Shown here piece after piece: positions 16,648 to 26,343 of a DNA stretch of 64,000 bases. Under the pieces are notes generated by a model, which saw only the letters and a list, made by a program, of their open reading frames with translations, had not been told where the DNA came from and did not search any database. The stretch is from Lysobacter sp. TY2-98. GTDB lineage: Bacteria; Pseudomonadota; Gammaproteobacteria; Xanthomonadales; Xanthomonadaceae. The DNA is taken from contig NZ_CP031413.1 of assembly GCF_003367355.1 (NCBI RefSeq), forward strand, positions 2,746,001-2,810,000, given 5' to 3'. The position numbers were made by a program, and so were the translations under genes. How positions within the stretch are numbered: the stretch's first letter is position 1; every line of letters starts with the position of its first letter.

Positions 16648-17779
16648 GCGGCGCCGCGGCGCTCGCGCGTCGCGGCATGCGCAGTTCGAAGATGGTGCCG
16701 TGTTCGCTGTCCGACGTGACGCGCAGCGTCCCGCCGTGCGCCATGGCGATCTCGCGAGCGATGTAGAGGCCGAGCCCCAGGCTCGTCGTGCGGGTTTCGG
16801 CCGCGGGCAGTTGCACGAGCGGCTTGAAGATCCGCTCGATGTCTTCCGTCGGCAGTGGTCGACCCTGATTGATCACGCGAACGACGAGGTCGCCGGCCTG
16901 GCCTTCGGCTTCGAGGCGCACCGGGAAACCGCTGGCGCCGTGCTGCGCCGCGTTGACCAGCAGGTTGGTCAACAACTGCTGCAGGCGTACCGGATCGGCA
17001 TGGCTGCGAAGATCGCCGTCGAGCTGCATGTCGAAGTGTGCGTTCGGATACGTGGCGCCGGCGTCCGCCAGTGCGGCCCGCACGACGTCGGCCAGGTCGC
17101 ATTCGACCGACGATGTCGGGATGCCCGGCCCCATCTGCACGCGTGTGTAGCCGAGCAGGTCGTCGACCATGTGGCTCATGAAGCGGGCCGATCGGGACGC
17201 GCGCTGGCCGAGTTGGCGCGTCTGTTCGGGTGAAACCCCGGTGCCGGTCAACAGCTGGCCGATCATCGCGACGGTCGCGAGCGGCGAGCGCAGATCGTGC
17301 CCGAGCACGGCGAGGAACAGGTCGCGCGCCGCGTCGGCACGTTCGGAGTACGCGACGATCGACTGCGCGAGTGCCTGGTCGATGGCTTCGTTGAACCGCA
17401 CCATCTCGTCGAGCGTGTGGTCATCCACGTGGCCGACTGTCGGCAGCCATTGGCGCAAGACGGTGGCGCGCAGCGCGCGGAATTCGGCGCTGAGCTGCAG
17501 CAACGAGAAGTCGCTGTCCTGTCGCAACGCGCCGTGGATCGCCGCGGCGGTGCGGGGGCCGCGCACGTCGTCGGAATCACCCTGCGATTTCGCGAATTGC
17601 TCGTCCTGCGACTGCGGCGACTCCAGGTCGAGCGCGACCGCATACAGGATGTCGCGCGCGTGGTCGCGCAGCGCGAGGTCCGTCATGTGCGAGTCGTCCG
17701 GCGCGTTGCGGCGCGCGAACTCTTCCCAGTCCGCGAGGATCGCGTCCATCTGCGAGTGGATGAATCGGGACAGCTGCAT
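16592..17779 (-). CDS. Cytoplasmic sensor histidine kinase with RsbRD-like N-terminus
   Basis: A 395-residue kinase without membrane segments. The first 150 residues (MQLSRFIHSQMDAILADWEEF) look like the RsbRD N-terminal helical domain. The H-box is FLAVLGHDLRSPLATVAM (about residue 175), followed by N-box LLVNAAQHG, and the ATP-lid region ends GLGLYIAREIAMAHGGTLRV. The G1 box is weak (VINQGRPLPTEDIERIF instead of DNGxG), so nucleotide binding may differ. ATG 17779 is preceded by AAGGAG at six bases, a strong site. No response regulator is adjacent. It overlaps the convergent permease gene by 56 bases. Confidence 0.88.
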   Translation of the reverse strand: MQLSRFIHSQMDAILADWEEFARRNAPDDSHMTDLALRDHARDILYAVALDLESPQSQDEQFAKSQGDSDDVRGPRTAAAIHGALRQDSDFSLLQLSAEFRALRATVLRQWLPTVGHVDDHTLDEMVRFNEAIDQALAQSIVAYSERADAARDLFLAVLGHDLRSPLATVAMIGQLLTGTGVSPEQTRQLGQRASRSARFMSHMVDDLLGYTRVQMGPGIPTSSVECDLADVVRAALADAGATYPNAHFDMQLDGDLRSHADPVRLQQLLTNLLVNAAQHGASGFPVRLEAEGQAGDLVVRVINQGRPLPTEDIERIFKPLVQLPAAETRTTSLGLGLYIAREIAMAHGGTLRVTSDSEHGTIFELRMPRRASAAAPLTSATTDHPAITSAPSMR

Positions 17780-17913
17780 CGGAAACTCCTTGCGACGACT
17801 CGGCCGGACGCGAAACGTCGTGGTGGCCGACGTCGGGAGTGCGGAGTGCGATGCGGCGGTGGGCCGCCGGTATCCACGCAGTGTAGGCGTTCGCCGGGCG
17901 GCACGCGCCGCTG

Positions 17914-19002
17914 TCAGAACAGCTCGCCCTGCGGCGTCGCTTTGCGCGGCGGCGTGAACCGGCGGGTGTCGAGGTCGGGATAGCGCGTGTAGCCCAGCCG
18001 CGCACGCGCCTTGCGAAAGCGCTGCTGCACCAGTTGCGCGAACACGCCGGTGCCGGTCATGCGCGTGCCGAACTCGGCCTGGTAATCGCGGCCGCCGCGC
18101 ATCTGCTGCACCAGGCTCATCACGTGCGCGGCGCGCTCGGGGTAATGCAGTTCGAGCCATTCGCGCCAGACGTCCTTCAACTCGTGCGGCAGGCGCAGCA
18201 GCGTGTAACCGGCTTCGCGCGCGCCGTGATCGAACGCGGCCTCGAGGATGTGCTCCATTTCCATGTCGGTGATCATCGGGATCACCGGCGCGACCATCAC
18301 GCCGACCGGCACACCGGCGTTGGCCAGCGCCTTCATCGCGCGCAACTTCGCATGCGGCGCCGACGCACGCGGCTCGAGCCTGGACGCGAGCCGGTTGTCG
18401 AGCGTCGTCACCGAGAAGTGCACGCTGACCAGGTTGTCGCGCGCCATCTGCGCGAGCAGGTCGACGTCGCGTTCGATCAGTGCGCTCTTGGTGACGAAAC
18501 TCACCGGATGCTTCGTCTCGGCGAAGAGCTCGAGCACTTGGCGAGTGATGCCGTAACGGCGTTCGATCGGCTGGTAGGCGTCGGTGTTAATGCCGAGCGC
18601 GGTCACGGTCGGCACGTAGCCCGGCTTCGCGAGTTCCTCGCGCAGGCGTTCGAGCGCGTTGGTCTTGGCGAAAAGCTTGGTTTCGAAGTCCAGCCCCGGC
18701 GACAGGTCGAGATACGCATGCGACGGACGCGCGAAGCAGTAGACGCAGCCGTGCTCGCAGCCGCGGTACGGATTCAGCGACTGCGAGAAGCCGACGTCCG
18801 GCGACTGGTTGCGCGTCAGGATCGTACGCGCGCGCTCCTCGGTGACGGTGGTGGCCGGCTTCGGCGCGTCGACGAGGTCTTCGTACACCGAGCCCCAGCC
18901 GTCGTCCGCGCCTTCGGTGGTGGTCACCTCGAAGCGGCCGGCCACGCGCGATGCCGAGCCGCGGCCCTTGATCGGCTTCTGCGGTTTGCGGGCGTCGGTC
19001 AT
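17914..19002 (-). CDS. PA0069-family radical SAM protein
   Basis: A 362-residue radical S-adenosylmethionine protein of the spore-photoproduct-lyase-like PA0069 group. The iron-sulfur motif is CEHGCVYC within SLNPYRGCEHGCVYCFARPSH. The frame TILTRNQSPDVGFSQSLNPYRGC and the later ERRYGITRQVLE and FVTKSALIERD segments are typical of the group. Substrate not known for the family. Start chosen at ATG 19002 (MTDARKPQKPIKGRG); an upstream in-frame start would add 23 residues lying in the divergent intergenic region with cardiolipin synthase. Confidence 0.9.
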   Translation of the reverse strand: MTDARKPQKPIKGRGSASRVAGRFEVTTTEGADDGWGSVYEDLVDAPKPATTVTEERARTILTRNQSPDVGFSQSLNPYRGCEHGCVYCFARPSHAYLDLSPGLDFETKLFAKTNALERLREELAKPGYVPTVTALGINTDAYQPIERRYGITRQVLELFAETKHPVSFVTKSALIERDVDLLAQMARDNLVSVHFSVTTLDNRLASRLEPRASAPHAKLRAMKALANAGVPVGVMVAPVIPMITDMEMEHILEAAFDHGAREAGYTLLRLPHELKDVWREWLELHYPERAAHVMSLVQQMRGGRDYQAEFGTRMTGTGVFAQLVQQRFRKARARLGYTRYPDLDTRRFTPPRKATPQGELF

Positions 19003-19178
19003 CCGCCGATTGTCGGTCGCGGGCGTCTCACCCGGTGGGACCGACGCGAGAGCGTCACGGCCGCTTTCCACGGAGCGGCCGTATGATCGGGCGCCCGGTG
19101 TCCGCCGCCCTCGCCGCCCACCGCGATGCCTGAATCCGCTCTCCTCTGCCGTCTGAAAAACGCGCGCGCGACGCCGCG

Positions 19179-20603
19179 ATGCTGAAGCTCGTCGACACGC
19201 TCCACGCGCTGGTGCACGCGCATCCGACGATCAGCGCGTGGCTGCTCGCCGGCTGGCTGCTGTACCTCGTCGGCCTCGGCCTGTGGATCGTGATGCAGAA
19301 GCGCGAGCCGGCGGCGACGCTGGCCTGGCTGATCAGCCTCGCCGCCCTGCCCTACGTGGGCTTCCTCGTCTATTACGTCTTCGGCCCGCAGCGCATCCGC
19401 CGCCAGCGCCTGCGTCGTGGCCGCGCCCGCGCGCGCATGCCCGATGCGCCCGAGAGCGCCAGCGCGGAATCCCGCGAACTCGCCCGGCTCGGCCTCGCGA
19501 CCACGCGCCTCCCCGCGTCGACCGCCACCGATGTGCAGTTGCTGGTCGACGGTGGCGCGACCTACGAAGCATTGCTCGACGCGATCGCCGCCGCGCAGCA
19601 CCACGTCCATCTCGAGTACTACATCTTCGAGCCCGATCGCACCGGCACACGCGTGCGCGATGCGCTCATCGCGCGCGCGCAGTCCGGCGTCACCGTCCGG
19701 CTGCTCGTGGACGCCGTGGGCTCTGCGCGCCTCAAGCACCGGTTCCTCGCGCCGCTGCTCGACGCCGGCGGCGAAGTCGCCTGGTTCCACCCGATGCTGT
19801 CGCGCTGGCGGCGTCCTTGGCTCAACATGCGCTCGCACCGCAAGATCGTCGTCGTCGACGGCACGGTCGCGTTCACTGGCGGCATCAACGTCACGGACGA
19901 GGAAGACGATCGCCTGCGCAGCGATGCATACCGCGACCTGCATCTGCGCCTCGAAGGCGAAGTCGTCGGCTACCTGCAGCAGGTGTTCGTCGAGGACTGG
20001 ATCTACGCGACCGGGCAACGTCCACCGAGCCTGCCGCGCGTGGTCGCCGAGCCGGGCCCGGTGTCGACGCAGGTGCTGGTGTCCGGACCCGATGCACCGT
20101 GGGAAGCGATCCACCGCATGCACGTGTCGGCGATCCATGCCGCGCGCGAACGCGTCTGGCTGGCGACGCCGTACTTTGTGCCCGGCGAGGCGGCGATGAT
20201 GGCGCTGACCTCCGCTGCACTCGCGGGCCTCGACGTGCGCCTGCTGGTGCCGCGCCGCAGCGACTCGCGCCTGGTCACGTTCGCCGCGCGTTCCTACTTC
20301 GACGAGTTGCTCGCCGCCGGCGCGCGCATCCACGAGTACGCGCCGCGCATGCTGCACACCAAGGCGCTGCTCTGCGACGACGAGATCGCGATCATCGGCA
20401 GCGCCAACTTCGACCACCGCAGCTTCCGTCTCAACTTCGAAGTGTCGATGCTGTTCCGCGATGCGGGTATCGCGGCGGCGCTCGCCGACATCCTGCAGCG
20501 CGACATGTGCGATGCCCCGCGCGTGCGCGTCGACCGCCATCGCTCGTTCCTGCGTGCGCGCTTGCCGGAAGCACTGGCGAGGTTGATGTCGCCCTTGTTG
20601 TAG
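19179..20603 (+). CDS. cls: Cardiolipin synthase (phospholipase D family)
   Basis: Makes cardiolipin at the inner membrane by phosphatidyl transfer. The 474-residue protein has two N-terminal membrane helices (about residues 18-38 and 46-68) and a basic stretch (RRQRLRRGRARAR). Two HKD motifs follow: SHRKIVVVDGTVAFTGGIN (about residue 223) and LHTKALLCDDEIAIIGSANFDHRSF (about 392). Length is typical for bacterial Cls (480-510). The start codon is ATG 19179, with a weak ribosome-binding site. It is divergent from the radical SAM gene. Confidence 0.94.
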   Translation: MLKLVDTLHALVHAHPTISAWLLAGWLLYLVGLGLWIVMQKREPAATLAWLISLAALPYVGFLVYYVFGPQRIRRQRLRRGRARARMPDAPESASAESRELARLGLATTRLPASTATDVQLLVDGGATYEALLDAIAAAQHHVHLEYYIFEPDRTGTRVRDALIARAQSGVTVRLLVDAVGSARLKHRFLAPLLDAGGEVAWFHPMLSRWRRPWLNMRSHRKIVVVDGTVAFTGGINVTDEEDDRLRSDAYRDLHLRLEGEVVGYLQQVFVEDWIYATGQRPPSLPRVVAEPGPVSTQVLVSGPDAPWEAIHRMHVSAIHAARERVWLATPYFVPGEAAMMALTSAALAGLDVRLLVPRRSDSRLVTFAARSYFDELLAAGARIHEYAPRMLHTKALLCDDEIAIIGSANFDHRSFRLNFEVSMLFRDAGIAAALADILQRDMCDAPRVRVDRHRSFLRARLPEALARLMSPLL

Positions 20604-21024
20604 CGCTTTGTGTTGCGCCGACGGGCGATGCACTCGACCACTGCGTCGATTGGACTACACCTGCTGATGCTCGACCCGTCTATTGCGAGGTCGTGTCGAT
20701 GTCCGGTTTTTTCGGTGCGAGACGATGCTCGTCGTCGGTCGACCTGTCGTGCGATCGCTGCGGGAGAGCCGACGCGTCGTGGGGCAATGGGTATTGGTAT
20801 GCCGTGAGCGTGTGCCGCAGCGTGAGAACACGCCGCGCTGAGGCATGCGCGCGACAGTTCGCCCAAGGCTTGCGCATTCGTGCGAGGGACATCGGCAGGA
20901 TGACGCACGAGGTGGCGCACGCGGCCATGCCTGTTCGCCCGATGGAGGGTTAGATCGCAGCCACGGGCGGCCGCGGCCGCCTGCGGACGGCGCTACACTC
21001 GCGACGGCCCACGAGGAACGTCGC
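20604..21024. other. 421-bp region without recognised gene
   Basis: Lower in G+C than its neighbours and without a reading frame of normal codon bias. TACACT at about 20993-20998, some 30 bases before the small gene at 21025, may be a -10 box. A GC-rich inverted stretch GGCGGCCGCGGCCGCC lies just before it. No terminator with a T run was found after cardiolipin synthase. Confidence 0.4.
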
Positions 21025-21288
21025 ATGTCCTGGCTCTATCTGCTGCTCGCGATCGCCGCCTTCGCCGTCGCCTTTAAGACCGGCTCGACCGCGCTGATGG
21101 TCATCGCCCTGCTCGCCGGCCTCGCCCTGCTCGTGGCCTGGCTGATGGGCGTCCTCGCCTCCCGCCTGGAAAGCCGCAGCGGCAACCCGGCGATGATCGT
21201 CGACCCGATGGAGCTGCAGCGCATGCGCGAGCAGGCGGAAGCCCGTCGCGCCGCAGCCGCGAACGGCGCGGCCCCACCGGCCGAATAG
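21025..21288 (+). CDS. Small membrane protein, unknown function
   Basis: An 87-residue protein with two closely spaced membrane helices (about residues 3-18 and 22-45) and a cytoplasmic, charged, alanine-rich helix at the end (MELQRMREQAEARRAAAA). No family recognised, though similar short proteins are common in this bacterial family. ATG 21025 is preceded by GAGGAA. Codon bias matches the neighbours. Confidence 0.7.
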   Translation: MSWLYLLLAIAAFAVAFKTGSTALMVIALLAGLALLVAWLMGVLASRLESRSGNPAMIVDPMELQRMREQAEARRAAAANGAAPPAE

Positions 21289-21542
21289 CCGCGGTCGGAT
21301 TTGCGGGGGTGTGGCGCGCACTGAAGCCGCCGCATCGAGACGTCACGGCTGCGGTGCGTCGCGGTTGTTGGCGTCGCAAGCGTTAATGTCGCCGTCGTTT
21401 CTCGCGAGGCGCGGAACAGGCGACGCGATTGCTCCGTGCTCATCGGACCGCTGCCGGCAGCGATGCAATGAGCACGCGAGCTGCCTCCGCTTCGATAGGC
21501 AGCGATGCGCACGCTGAAGACAGCAAGCGCTACGATGCCTGC

Positions 21543-22325
21543 ATGACCCTGCTCAGCGTGAACGTCAACAAGATCGCCGTGCTGCGGAACTCGCGCGGTG
21601 GGCACGAGCCCGACGTCGTGCGCGCGGCAACCACCTGCCTCGACGCCGGCGCCGCCGGCATCACCGTGCACCCACGACCCGATGCGCGCCACATCACCGC
21701 CGATGACGTGTACGCGCTGTCGGCTCTGACGCGCGCGCGCGGCGTCGAGTTCAATCTCGAGGGCAATCCCTTCGCGCCGCCGCGCAGCGGCTATCCCGGA
21801 TTTCTGGCCCTGTGCGAAGCGGTGCGCCCCGCGCAGGCAACGCTGGTACCGGACAGCGACGCACAGGTCACCTCGGACCACGGTTTTGATTTCTCGACCG
21901 ACCTCGGCGAGTTGCGCGAGCTCGTCGCTGCGCTGAAGGCGATCGGCTGCCGCGTCAGCCTTTTCGTCGATGCGGACGCCGCCGCGGCCGCGCTGCCGGC
22001 CGAGCGCGGTGTCGAACAGGCCGCCGCCGTGGGCGCCGATCGCGTCGAGCTTTACACCGGGCCCTACGCGGAAGCGTTCGCATCGGGCCGTGCGGATGAG
22101 GCGACCGCATCGGCGCGCACCACCGCGATGCGCGCGCAGGCGGTGGGTCTCGGCGTGAATGCCGGCCACGATCTCAGCCAGGCGAATCTGGCGACCTTCC
22201 TGCGCGGCGTGCCGGATGTTCTGGAAGTCTCGATCGGCCATGCGCTGATCGGCGAAGCGTTGTACGACGGGCTCGCGTCGACGGTCGCCCGCTATCTGCG
22301 CGTGATTGAAAGCGCGCGCAGCTGA
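21543..22325 (+). CDS. pdxJ: Pyridoxine 5'-phosphate synthase
   Basis: Condenses 1-deoxyxylulose 5-phosphate with 3-amino-2-oxopropyl phosphate to give pyridoxine 5'-phosphate, the last ring-forming step of the DXP-dependent vitamin B6 pathway. The 260-residue protein has the conserved N-terminus [17 protein letters not shown], the HPRPDARHI motif (about residue 44), EFNLEGNP (about 70) and the C-terminal [13 protein letters not shown] and [13 protein letters not shown]. Start chosen at ATG 21543; the open frame upstream is not conserved. It stands alone here; the usual neighbours recO and era are absent. Confidence 0.97.
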   Translation: MTLLSVNVNKIAVLRNSRGGHEPDVVRAATTCLDAGAAGITVHPRPDARHITADDVYALSALTRARGVEFNLEGNPFAPPRSGYPGFLALCEAVRPAQATLVPDSDAQVTSDHGFDFSTDLGELRELVAALKAIGCRVSLFVDADAAAAALPAERGVEQAAAVGADRVELYTGPYAEAFASGRADEATASARTTAMRAQAVGLGVNAGHDLSQANLATFLRGVPDVLEVSIGHALIGEALYDGLASTVARYLRVIESARS

Positions 22326-22429
22326 CGGTTTCGACGTCCCGCCCGCGCGTTCGGTCCGACGATTGCGGAGTTGATGATCCCGGCGATTGAGCGTCCGCTG
22401 TCGGCCCGACGCATCGACGAAATCGCAAA

Positions 22430-22460
22430 CAAAAAAAACGCCGCCCGAGGGCGGCGTTTT
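22430..22460 (-). terminator. Intrinsic terminator of the Ton operon
   Basis: ACGCCGCCC at 22438-22446 pairs with GGGCGGCGT at 22449-22457; on the minus strand the stem is followed by eight T. The plus-strand side has four T, so it may also stop pdxJ transcription. Confidence 0.9.
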
Positions 22461-22529
22461 CAACAAGGTAAGCGGTATTTCGTTGGGGCGATCGCGCCTT
22501 TATTCGAGTTCTGACGCGACGTACAGCAC

Positions 22530-22949
22530 TTACTGTTCGTTCTGGACGAAACCGATCTTGTCCATCTGCGCGTTCTTCGCATACGCGAGAACCTTCGCCA
22601 GCGTTTCGTACTCGGCCTGACCGTTCACGTCGATCTCCAGACGCGGCTGGTTGGTCGGGTCACGCTGCACCGTCTGCTGCATGAGGTTCTGCAGCTGGTT
22701 CAGTGCGACGGGCGCGCCGTCCCAGGACACCGTGCCCGACGCGTCGATCTTCAGCGAGACCGGCGGCGGCGGTTCACGGTCCTGCGGCGGCGGGTTGAGC
22801 GTCGGCTGCGGCAGGTTGATGTCGATCGGGTACGAGAGCGTCGGCGCCGTCACCATGAAGATGATCAGCAACACCAGCATGACGTCGACCAGCGGCGTCA
22901 CGTTGATGTCGGCCATCGGGCCGCTGCTATTGCCGGTGCTGAATGCCAT
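22530..22949 (-). CDS. exbD: ExbD-family proton channel subunit (second copy)
   Basis: Inner-membrane part of the Ton motor, which uses the proton gradient to energise outer-membrane transporters. The 139-residue protein has one membrane helix (about residues 22-41, [17 protein letters not shown]) with the proton-carrying aspartate in [11 protein letters not shown]. The rest is a periplasmic domain with a proline-rich linker ([11 protein letters not shown]). It differs from the first copy mainly in that domain ([21 protein letters not shown]). Two exbD genes in a row are characteristic of Xanthomonas relatives. Last gene of the operon, nine bases after the first copy. Confidence 0.94.
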   Translation of the reverse strand: MAFSTGNSSGPMADINVTPLVDVMLVLLIIFMVTAPTLSYPIDINLPQPTLNPPPQDREPPPPVSLKIDASGTVSWDGAPVALNQLQNLMQQTVQRDPTNQPRLEIDVNGQAEYETLAKVLAYAKNAQMDKIGFVQNEQ

Positions 22950-22958
22950 GGCGGTTCC

Positions 22959-23378
22959 TTACTTTTCCTTCGTCGCGACGAAGCCGACCTTGCGCATGCC
23001 CTGCTTCTGGGCCATGTCGACCAGCTCCTTGAGGATCTGGTACTTGGTCGTCTTGTCACCGCGGACATTGAGCTGCGGCTGCGGGGTCTTCTGCGCTTCG
23101 ACCGAAAACTGGCTCTCGAGCAGACTCTTCTGGATCGGCTCGTCGTTCCAGTACACCGACCCGTCTTCCTGGACCGTCAGCGTGATCGGCGGGACCGGCG
23201 GCGGCTGATCCTCGCCATGCTTGATCAGGTTGGCCTGAGGCAGTTCCACCTTCACCTTGTGGGTCATGAGCGGCGCCGTGATCATGAAGATGATCAGCAG
23301 CACCAGCATCACGTCCACGAGGGGGGTGACGTTGATCTCGGCCATGGGGCCGCCGCTGTTGCCTGAACTGAAGGCCAT
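22959..23378 (-). CDS. exbD: ExbD-family proton channel subunit (first copy)
   Basis: Partner of ExbB and TonB in the inner membrane. The 139-residue protein has the motif [22 protein letters not shown] with the functional aspartate near residue 22, then a periplasmic domain ending MAQKQGMRKVGFVATKEK. The N-terminal 40 residues are nearly the same as in the downstream copy, showing duplication. It follows exbB by 32 bases in the operon tonB-exbB-exbD-exbD. Confidence 0.95.
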   Translation of the reverse strand: MAFSSGNSGGPMAEINVTPLVDVMLVLLIIFMITAPLMTHKVKVELPQANLIKHGEDQPPPVPPITLTVQEDGSVYWNDEPIQKSLLESQFSVEAQKTPQPQLNVRGDKTTKYQILKELVDMAQKQGMRKVGFVATKEK

Positions 23379-23410
23379 TTCCGACTCCGGTTAGTTGGTT
23401 CGACCGGTGA

Positions 23411-24184
23411 TTAGCGCTTGGTCGGGATTTCGCCGACGCGTGCGCCGGTGGCGAAGAAGTCGTGCAGATCGTGCGCGAACGTGTCGAACTTGTTGTTCGT
23501 GACGCGGTTCAGGCGATTGAAGAAGTTGTACGCCAGAACCGCCGGGATCGCGACGAACAGGCCGAGCGCGGTCATGATCAGCGCTTCGCCGACCGGACCC
23601 GCGACCGCGTCGATCGACGCCTGGCCCGAAGCACCGATGCGGATCAGCGCGCCGTAGATGCCCCACACGGTGCCGAGCAGACCGACGAACGGAGCGGTCG
23701 AACCGACGGTGGCGAGCACGGTCAGGCCGGCTTCGAGGCGCGACGACTCACGGGTGACGGCCTGGCGCAGGGCGCGGTCGACGAACTCCGAGCGGTTCAG
23801 CGACTCGACGAGGCGCGAACCTTCATGGCGCTGGTGGTGCGCGGCGGCCTGGGCGGCGTCGAGCGCGATCTTCGAGAACGGCTCGAAGCGCGGCTGCTCT
23901 TCCATGTAACGGATCGCGTCCTGCGCGTTCGGGGTTTCCCAGAACGTGCTGATCACGCGGTCGCTGGTGGCGCGCAGGCGGGTGTTCTTGATGAAGTTCA
24001 TGACGATCCAGTAGATCGACATGGCCGACATCAGCGTCAGGGTCAGGAGCACGACCCACGAGATGATGTACTGGCCCGGGTTGCCGGTCATTTCCTGGAG
24101 CAGGTGCAGCGGGCCCATCTGCGTCAGGGCAGATGCGGCGTTGCCTCCGGTGGCGGCGGCTTGGGCGAGGGTTTCCTGAAGCAT
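23411..24184 (-). CDS. exbB: ExbB/TolQ-family proton channel protein
   Basis: Pentameric inner-membrane scaffold of the Ton motor. The 257-residue protein has one membrane helix near residues 40-62, and two more at about 158-185 (VGSTAPFVGLLGTVWGIYGAL, the conserved channel helix) and 205-228 (GPVGEALIMTALGLFVAIPA). The N-terminus is extended and alanine-rich (TLAQAAATGGNAASAL), as in Xanthomonas ExbB. Lies between tonB and exbD. Confidence 0.95.
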   Translation of the reverse strand: MLQETLAQAAATGGNAASALTQMGPLHLLQEMTGNPGQYIISWVVLLTLTLMSAMSIYWIVMNFIKNTRLRATSDRVISTFWETPNAQDAIRYMEEQPRFEPFSKIALDAAQAAAHHQRHEGSRLVESLNRSEFVDRALRQAVTRESSRLEAGLTVLATVGSTAPFVGLLGTVWGIYGALIRIGASGQASIDAVAGPVGEALIMTALGLFVAIPAVLAYNFFNRLNRVTNNKFDTFAHDLHDFFATGARVGEIPTKR

Positions 24185-24256
24185 GACGCTTACCTTTGTT
24201 GAGTAGTTGAAAGGTGGTGCAAAAGGAGCGGGGGTTGAATCGGTCGGGCGGGCCGC

Positions 24257-24910
24257 TTACTGCAGCGACCACACCACCGGGACGACGGCGGTACCCGGAT
24301 CGCCGGGGCAGACCTTCCAGCGACGGACCGCGCTGACCGCGGCGCGGTCGAGGTCACGGTTGCCGGCGCTCTTGCGGACGCTGGCGTCGGTGATCGTGCC
24401 GTCACCGGTCCAGGTCACCTGAACGATCGTCGTGCCTTCGGCCTGCTCACGCAGCGCCGCCGGCGGATAGCTGGGCGTGTTCTTGCTGCAGACGCTTGCC
24501 TGGCCGTTGACCACGTTCGGCGGCGACGGCGAAGCGGCCGGGGGCGCCGGCGGCGACGGCGGCGGTGCGGGCGTCGACATCGCGTTCGCATCCTCCGTAA
24601 TGATCGGCGGCTGCTCCGGCGGCGGCGGCGTCGGCGTCGGCTGCACGATCTGCTGCTTCGGCGGATTCAGGATCAGCTGCTTCGGCGGCTCCGGCGGCGG
24701 CGGCGGCGGCGGCGGAGGCGGCGGCGGCGGCTTGATCAGGTTCACGACGGTGACCTGCTCTTCCTCCTTCTGCACCTTCGGCGCGGTCGCCGGAACGAGC
24801 AGGAGAAGAAGTGCGGCGACGTGCACGGCGATCGCGGAGGAGATACCGGCGATACGCGGCCAGTTCAACCCTTCGTTATCTCGAGTGGCGTTGGAGAGGT
24901 ATTGCGTCAT
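24257..24910 (-). CDS. tonB: TonB energy transducer
   Basis: Couples the ExbB-ExbD motor to outer-membrane receptors across the periplasm. The 217-residue protein has one N-terminal membrane helix (about residues 20-42, containing the conserved SxxxH pattern as SSAIAVHVAALL). A long proline-rich spacer includes a run of 13 prolines followed by EPPK. The C-terminal TonB domain (YPPAALREQAEGTTIVQVTW) ends VCPGDPGTAVVPVVWSLQ. Two cysteines flank this domain and may form a disulfide. First gene of the Ton operon, 72 bases before exbB. Confidence 0.95.
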   Translation of the reverse strand: MTQYLSNATRDNEGLNWPRIAGISSAIAVHVAALLLLLVPATAPKVQKEEEQVTVVNLIKPPPPPPPPPPPPPEPPKQLILNPPKQQIVQPTPTPPPPEQPPIITEDANAMSTPAPPPSPPAPPAASPSPPNVVNGQASVCSKNTPSYPPAALREQAEGTTIVQVTWTGDGTITDASVRKSAGNRDLDRAAVSAVRRWKVCPGDPGTAVVPVVWSLQ

Positions 24911-25002
24911 GCGCCATTGCTCAGGAGGGAATTCCGGACGCCATGGCGCCGCGGGCGTGGATCAGCCCAATGACGTTCTTCACGCCCGTGGGAACTGGCA
25001 AG

Positions 25003-25031
25003 CATATACCAAACAGCGGCAGCGGTTCCAA
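25003..25031 (-). promoter_or_regulatory. Sigma-70 promoter of the Ton operon
   Basis: On the minus strand TTGGAA and TATATG are separated by exactly 17 bases, about 95 bases before the tonB start. This A+T-rich patch stands out in the 158-base gap between the TPR gene and tonB. No Fur box was recognised. Confidence 0.6.
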
Positions 25032-25068
25032 GCGCTTTGTGCGCGCTTGTGACCGTTGCCGCGTTGTC

Positions 25069-26343
25069 TTACTTGCCGGACAGCGCGAGGATCTTCTTCG
25101 CGTCTTCGGGATGCTTCAGGCCCTTGTCGAGTGCCTGCTGCGCGGCCGCTTTCGCTTCGGAAATCCGTTGCTCGTTGCGCAGAACCCCGGCGAGTGCCAG
25201 ATACGCTTCGCCGTCCTTGCCGAGCGGACCGGCCTTGCGATACGAATCGATCGCCTTGTCGACTTGGTCGGAGAAGTAATACGACTGTGCGAGTGCGAGG
25301 TAGACGCTGTAGTCGGGCTTCAACACGCCCTTCGTCATGCCCTCGTTGATGACGTCGATCGTTTCCTGTTCCTTGCCCTGGATGTTCGCGTAGATCGCGA
25401 ACAGCTGGCGGTAGTCGGCATCGTCCGTCAGCTGGCCTTCCTTGCGCATCTGCTCGAGCAGCGTCGCAGCCTTGTCGTTCTGCTTGGTCTGCAGATACGA
25501 CTGCACGAGGTTGAAGCGCGCCTGCTTGTCGCCCGGATTCTTCGACGCGACGCTCTCGGCGATCTTCGCCGCTTCGGCCGCGTTACCGCTGCGGGCGAGC
25601 GAGTCGGCGAGCAGCTGGTCCCAGTCGGCATGGCCCGGAGCAGCGGCGACGGCGGGCTTCAGCGTCGCGGCAGCTTCGGCGTAACGGCCGAGGCGATACA
25701 ACGCGTTGCCGCGCAGCACCTGCGTTTCCGGCGACGTGTCATGCGTTTCCGCGATGAACTGATCCGCGCTCGCGAGCGCACCGGCGTAGTCCTTCTGCAT
25801 CATCTGCACCTGCGCACGCTGGTGCATCAGGCCGAAGTGCGTGTCGTTGTCGAGGCTGTTCTGCGTGATCGCGGTGTTGATGTACTGCAGCGCGGCCGGA
25901 TAGTCCTGCGCCTGAATCGCGACCTGCGAGGCGAGTTGCGCAGCGAAGGCCTTCTCGTACGCGTTCGATCCCGTGTCCGCGATGATCGCGTCGGCGCCCG
26001 TGCGCACCTCGGCGTTCTTGGCGTCGTTGAACGACTTCAGCAGCGCCTGCAGCTTGGGCGTGCCCTTCACCGACGCTTTGCCGACCGGCACGCTGCGCGT
26101 GGCGTTCGGATACTTGCTGCCGCCCGCGGCCGTCGCCGTCGCCGCCGTCGGGCTCGCTTTTTCCGTCTTCGCAGCCTTCAACTCACGTGCGCGACGTGCC
26201 GCCTGCGCGCGACCGGAGCTCGACTCGGCCTTGTCTTCGAGGTCGTCGCTCTGGCTCTGCGCGAACGCAGGAGCGACGGTCGCAGACATGGCGACGGCGA
26301 TCACCGCGACCAGGGCGCGGCGGCGAAGGGTGGGGGATGCCAT
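25069..26343 (-). CDS. Exported tetratricopeptide-repeat protein
   Basis: A 424-residue protein with a signal peptide (about residues 1-28, ending VAPAFAQ), a charged and Ala/Lys-rich linker to about residue 90, and then TPR-like helical pairs to the end. Examples are YPAALQYINTAITQ, YAGALASADQFIAE, YAEAAATLKPAVAAAPGH and VDKAIDSYRKAGPLG. Probably periplasmic, mediating protein contacts. It lies upstream of the Ton operon on the same strand, but the tonB promoter separates them. The same order of TPR protein before tonB is plausible for a cell-envelope role; exact function unknown. Confidence 0.85.
   Translation of the reverse strand: MASPTLRRRALVAVIAVAMSATVAPAFAQSQSDDLEDKAESSSGRAQAARRARELKAAKTEKASPTAATATAAGGSKYPNATRSVPVGKASVKGTPKLQALLKSFNDAKNAEVRTGADAIIADTGSNAYEKAFAAQLASQVAIQAQDYPAALQYINTAITQNSLDNDTHFGLMHQRAQVQMMQKDYAGALASADQFIAETHDTSPETQVLRGNALYRLGRYAEAAATLKPAVAAAPGHADWDQLLADSLARSGNAAEAAKIAESVASKNPGDKQARFNLVQSYLQTKQNDKAATLLEQMRKEGQLTDDADYRQLFAIYANIQGKEQETIDVINEGMTKGVLKPDYSVYLALAQSYYFSDQVDKAIDSYRKAGPLGKDGEAYLALAGVLRNEQRISEAKAAAQQALDKGLKHPEDAKKILALSGK

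Noticed and set aside
20655-21026. Open frames in the 421-bp gap before the small membrane gene
   Set aside because: Codon bias is lost and no ribosome-binding site or motif is seen on either strand.
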